From positions 1 through 5,967 of the forward strand of contig JAIDFC010000246.1 in NCBI GenBank assembly GCA_029054535.1: a stretch of 5,967 bases of DNA, in the 5' to 3' direction. This DNA is from Rikenella sp. (GTDB lineage: Bacteria > Bacteroidota > Bacteroidia > Bacteroidales > Rikenellaceae). The notes under the pieces were generated by a model. It worked only from the letters and a program-made list of their open reading frames with translations, ran no database searches and was not told the DNA's origin. Of this stretch, positions 4,986 to 5,967 are shown piece by piece. A program made the translations under genes and the position numbers. Within the stretch, counting starts at the first letter, position 1. Each line of letters starts with the position of its first letter.

Positions 4986-5135
4986 GTGGCTACATCCGTA
5001 AGGGCAGTATCCTCGAACCCCGCTATGCGCGCCGAAACCGAAAAAGAAATTAACCTGATCGATGAATCATTGAATCTTCCGGTGCGCAAAACGGCTTTCT
5101 TTCGGCAATTTATGCGAAACAAGGGTAATATTTGA
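4944..5135 (+). CDS. Doubtful small ORF upstream of lpxD
   Basis: A 63-codon frame begins with ATG within the palindrome at 4935-4985 and ends 19 bp before lpxD. The first half (Arg-, Ala- and Ser-rich) looks non-coding. The second half, from about residue 31 (RAETEKEINLIDESLNLPV, then KTAFFRQFMRNKGN), has a more protein-like mix of charged and hydrophobic residues. I recognise no family. There is no signal peptide or membrane segment. It could be a real small protein, a leader peptide, the tail of a decayed gene, or chance; the ATG overlapping a stem argues against efficient initiation. Confidence 0.25.
   Translation: MYVRIAGARYSDRAVATSVRAVSSNPAMRAETEKEINLIDESLNLPVRKTAFFRQFMRNKGNI
5126..5134 (+). 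promoter_or_regulatory. Possible -7-like element before lpxD
   Basis: TAATATTTG resembles the Bacteroidetes -7 consensus TAnnTTTG but with three rather than two spacer bases. It stands 21 bp before the lpxD ATG, in an AT-rich stretch (5121-5154) that contrasts with the GC-rich DNA on both sides. The spacing deviation and lack of a -33 element make this tentative. Confidence 0.3.
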
Positions 5136-5154
5136 TACACAATAGTTTATAGTC

Positions 5155-5967
5155 ATGCAATTCACAGCAGAGTTGATCGCCGGTTACCTCGGCGGTACGG
5201 TAGAGGGCAACCAAGCCGCCGCCGTTTCGTCCGTAGCCAAGATCGAAGAGGCGAAAGCCGGAGATCTCGTATTCCTTTCGAATCCGAAGTACGAGGAGCA
5301 TATTTATCGAACCGGTGCGACGATTGCGATCGTGAACAGCGATTTTCAGGCACAGCATGCGTTGCCGGAGGGATTGACCCTCGTTCGGGTCGAGAATGCG
5401 TATAAGGCGTTTGCGTCGTTGCTCGATTTGTACGTGGCTAATAAGCCGAAGAAGCAGGGGATTAGTTCGCTTGCATTCGTCCATCCGACCGCGACAGTGG
5501 GCAAGGATGTTTACATCGGCGAGTATGCGGTGATCGGCGAGCATGCGGTGGTGGGCGACGGGGCGGAGATTTGGCCGCAGGCGTATGTCGGCGACCGGGT
5601 GCGGATCGGGCAGGGGGCGAAACTCTATCCGGGGGTCAAGGTCTACGAAGATTGCGTGCTGGGCGACCGGGTTACGGTGCACGGCGGCACGGTGATCGGG
5701 GGCGACGGGTTCGGCTTTGCGCCGACCGAGGATGGGTCGTTCCAGAAGATTCCTCAGATCGGCAACGTGGTGGTCGAGGCGGATGTCGAGATCGGCTCGA
5801 ACTGTTCGATCGATCGCGCGACGATGGGCTCCACACGGATCTGCCGCGGGGCGAAGCTCGATAACCTGATCCAGGTGGCTCACAACGTGGTGATCGGCGA
5901 AAATACGGTGATGGCGGCTCAGGTGGGGATTGCGGGGTCGACGAAGGTGGGGCGGAATGTCATGATG
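5155..5967 (+). CDS. lpxD: UDP-3-O-acylglucosamine N-acyltransferase, 3' end missing
   Basis: The frame is open from the ATG to the window edge (271 codons). The enzyme transfers a 3-hydroxyacyl chain from acyl-ACP to the 2-amino group of UDP-3-O-acyl-glucosamine, the third step of lipid A synthesis in the cytoplasm. The N-terminal uridine-binding domain (about residues 1-100) contains VAKIEEAKAGDLVFLSNPKYEEHI. From about 104 a left-handed parallel beta-helix of hexapeptide repeats follows (VHPTATVGKDVYIGEYAVIG onward). The signature GGDGFGFAP (about 182-190), the segment KIPQIGNVVVE and the catalytic motif QVAHNVVIG with H243 (equivalent to E. coli H239) are all present. Family length is about 340-350, so roughly 75 residues of the last coils and C-terminal helices lie beyond the window. 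The start agrees with the family's N-terminus. No ribosome binding site is visible. Confidence 0.96.
   Translation, partial: MQFTAELIAGYLGGTVEGNQAAAVSSVAKIEEAKAGDLVFLSNPKYEEHIYRTGATIAIVNSDFQAQHALPEGLTLVRVENAYKAFASLLDLYVANKPKKQGISSLAFVHPTATVGKDVYIGEYAVIGEHAVVGDGAEIWPQAYVGDRVRIGQGAKLYPGVKVYEDCVLGDRVTVHGGTVIGGDGFGFAPTEDGSFQKIPQIGNVVVEADVEIGSNCSIDRATMGSTRICRGAKLDNLIQVAHNVVIGENTVMAAQVGIAGSTKVGRNVMM

Noticed and set aside
4935..5010. tRNA-like fold before lpxD
   Set aside because: The stems do not form a cloverleaf. No TTCGANNC T-loop or anticodon arm is present at the right spacing, and there is no CCA-side acceptor pairing.
3707..5140. A 477-codon minus-strand ORF opposite the thioredoxin gene
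   Set aside because: It is the antisense shadow of a well-supported TlpA-like gene. Codon bias in GC-rich genes keeps the antisense frame open, and the product is rich in Arg, His and Pro with no domain.
5110..5883. A 257-codon minus-strand ORF opposite lpxD
   Set aside because: It is antisense to a clear lpxD, and its product reflects hexapeptide-repeat periodicity read backwards.

Overview
The window looks like chromosomal DNA from an anaerobic gut-type Bacteroidales, most plausibly Rikenellaceae or Alistipes-like, with fairly high GC. The evidence is the mix of genes (a reverse rubrerythrin, a PepSY-like secreted protein, a PF13568-type outer-membrane beta-barrel protein, a TlpA-like thioredoxin lipoprotein and lpxD), start codons without Shine-Dalgarno sequences, and one exact match to the Bacteroidetes -7 promoter element TAnnTTTG at 3017-3024. 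The genus is inferred, not shown.

Layout. Positions 69-623 encode a reverse rubrerythrin, a cytoplasmic peroxide and oxygen detoxification protein, followed by a clear intrinsic terminator (683-724). Positions 725-2035 hold no believable gene. From about 860 to 1920 this stretch is packed end to end with inverted repeats, from small GC hairpins to long imperfect palindromes of about 70 bp, plus degenerate direct repeats (GCCAGYGCG, GGTCGCGGTTT, CGCGCGGACAAA). Positions 2036-2269 on the minus strand carry the decayed C-terminal piece of a FISUMP (Fibrobacter succinogenes major paralogous domain) surface protein. The window resembles a gene island broken by an accessory, repeat-rich scar.

From 2441 onward the DNA is ordinary coding sequence on the plus strand. 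It holds a PepSY-like exported protein (2441-2896) with its own terminator (2921-2954), an outer-membrane beta-barrel protein with a Bacteroidetes promoter (3054-3677), and a DUF4369-like/TlpA thioredoxin lipoprotein (3743-4912). A 240-bp gap follows, with a nested palindrome and a doubtful 63-codon ORF. Last is the 5' three quarters of lpxD (5155 to the window edge), which belongs to lipid A synthesis.

Three neighbouring products are envelope proteins (periplasmic or lipoprotein, outer membrane, periplasmic redox), and lpxD builds the outer membrane's lipid A, so the right half has an envelope theme. The sequence does not show these genes to be one operon: the internal terminator and promoter argue for at least two units. 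The most unusual part is the dense hairpin array at 860-1920. The PepSY-like and TlpA-like genes also share an identical leader motif at identical spacing.
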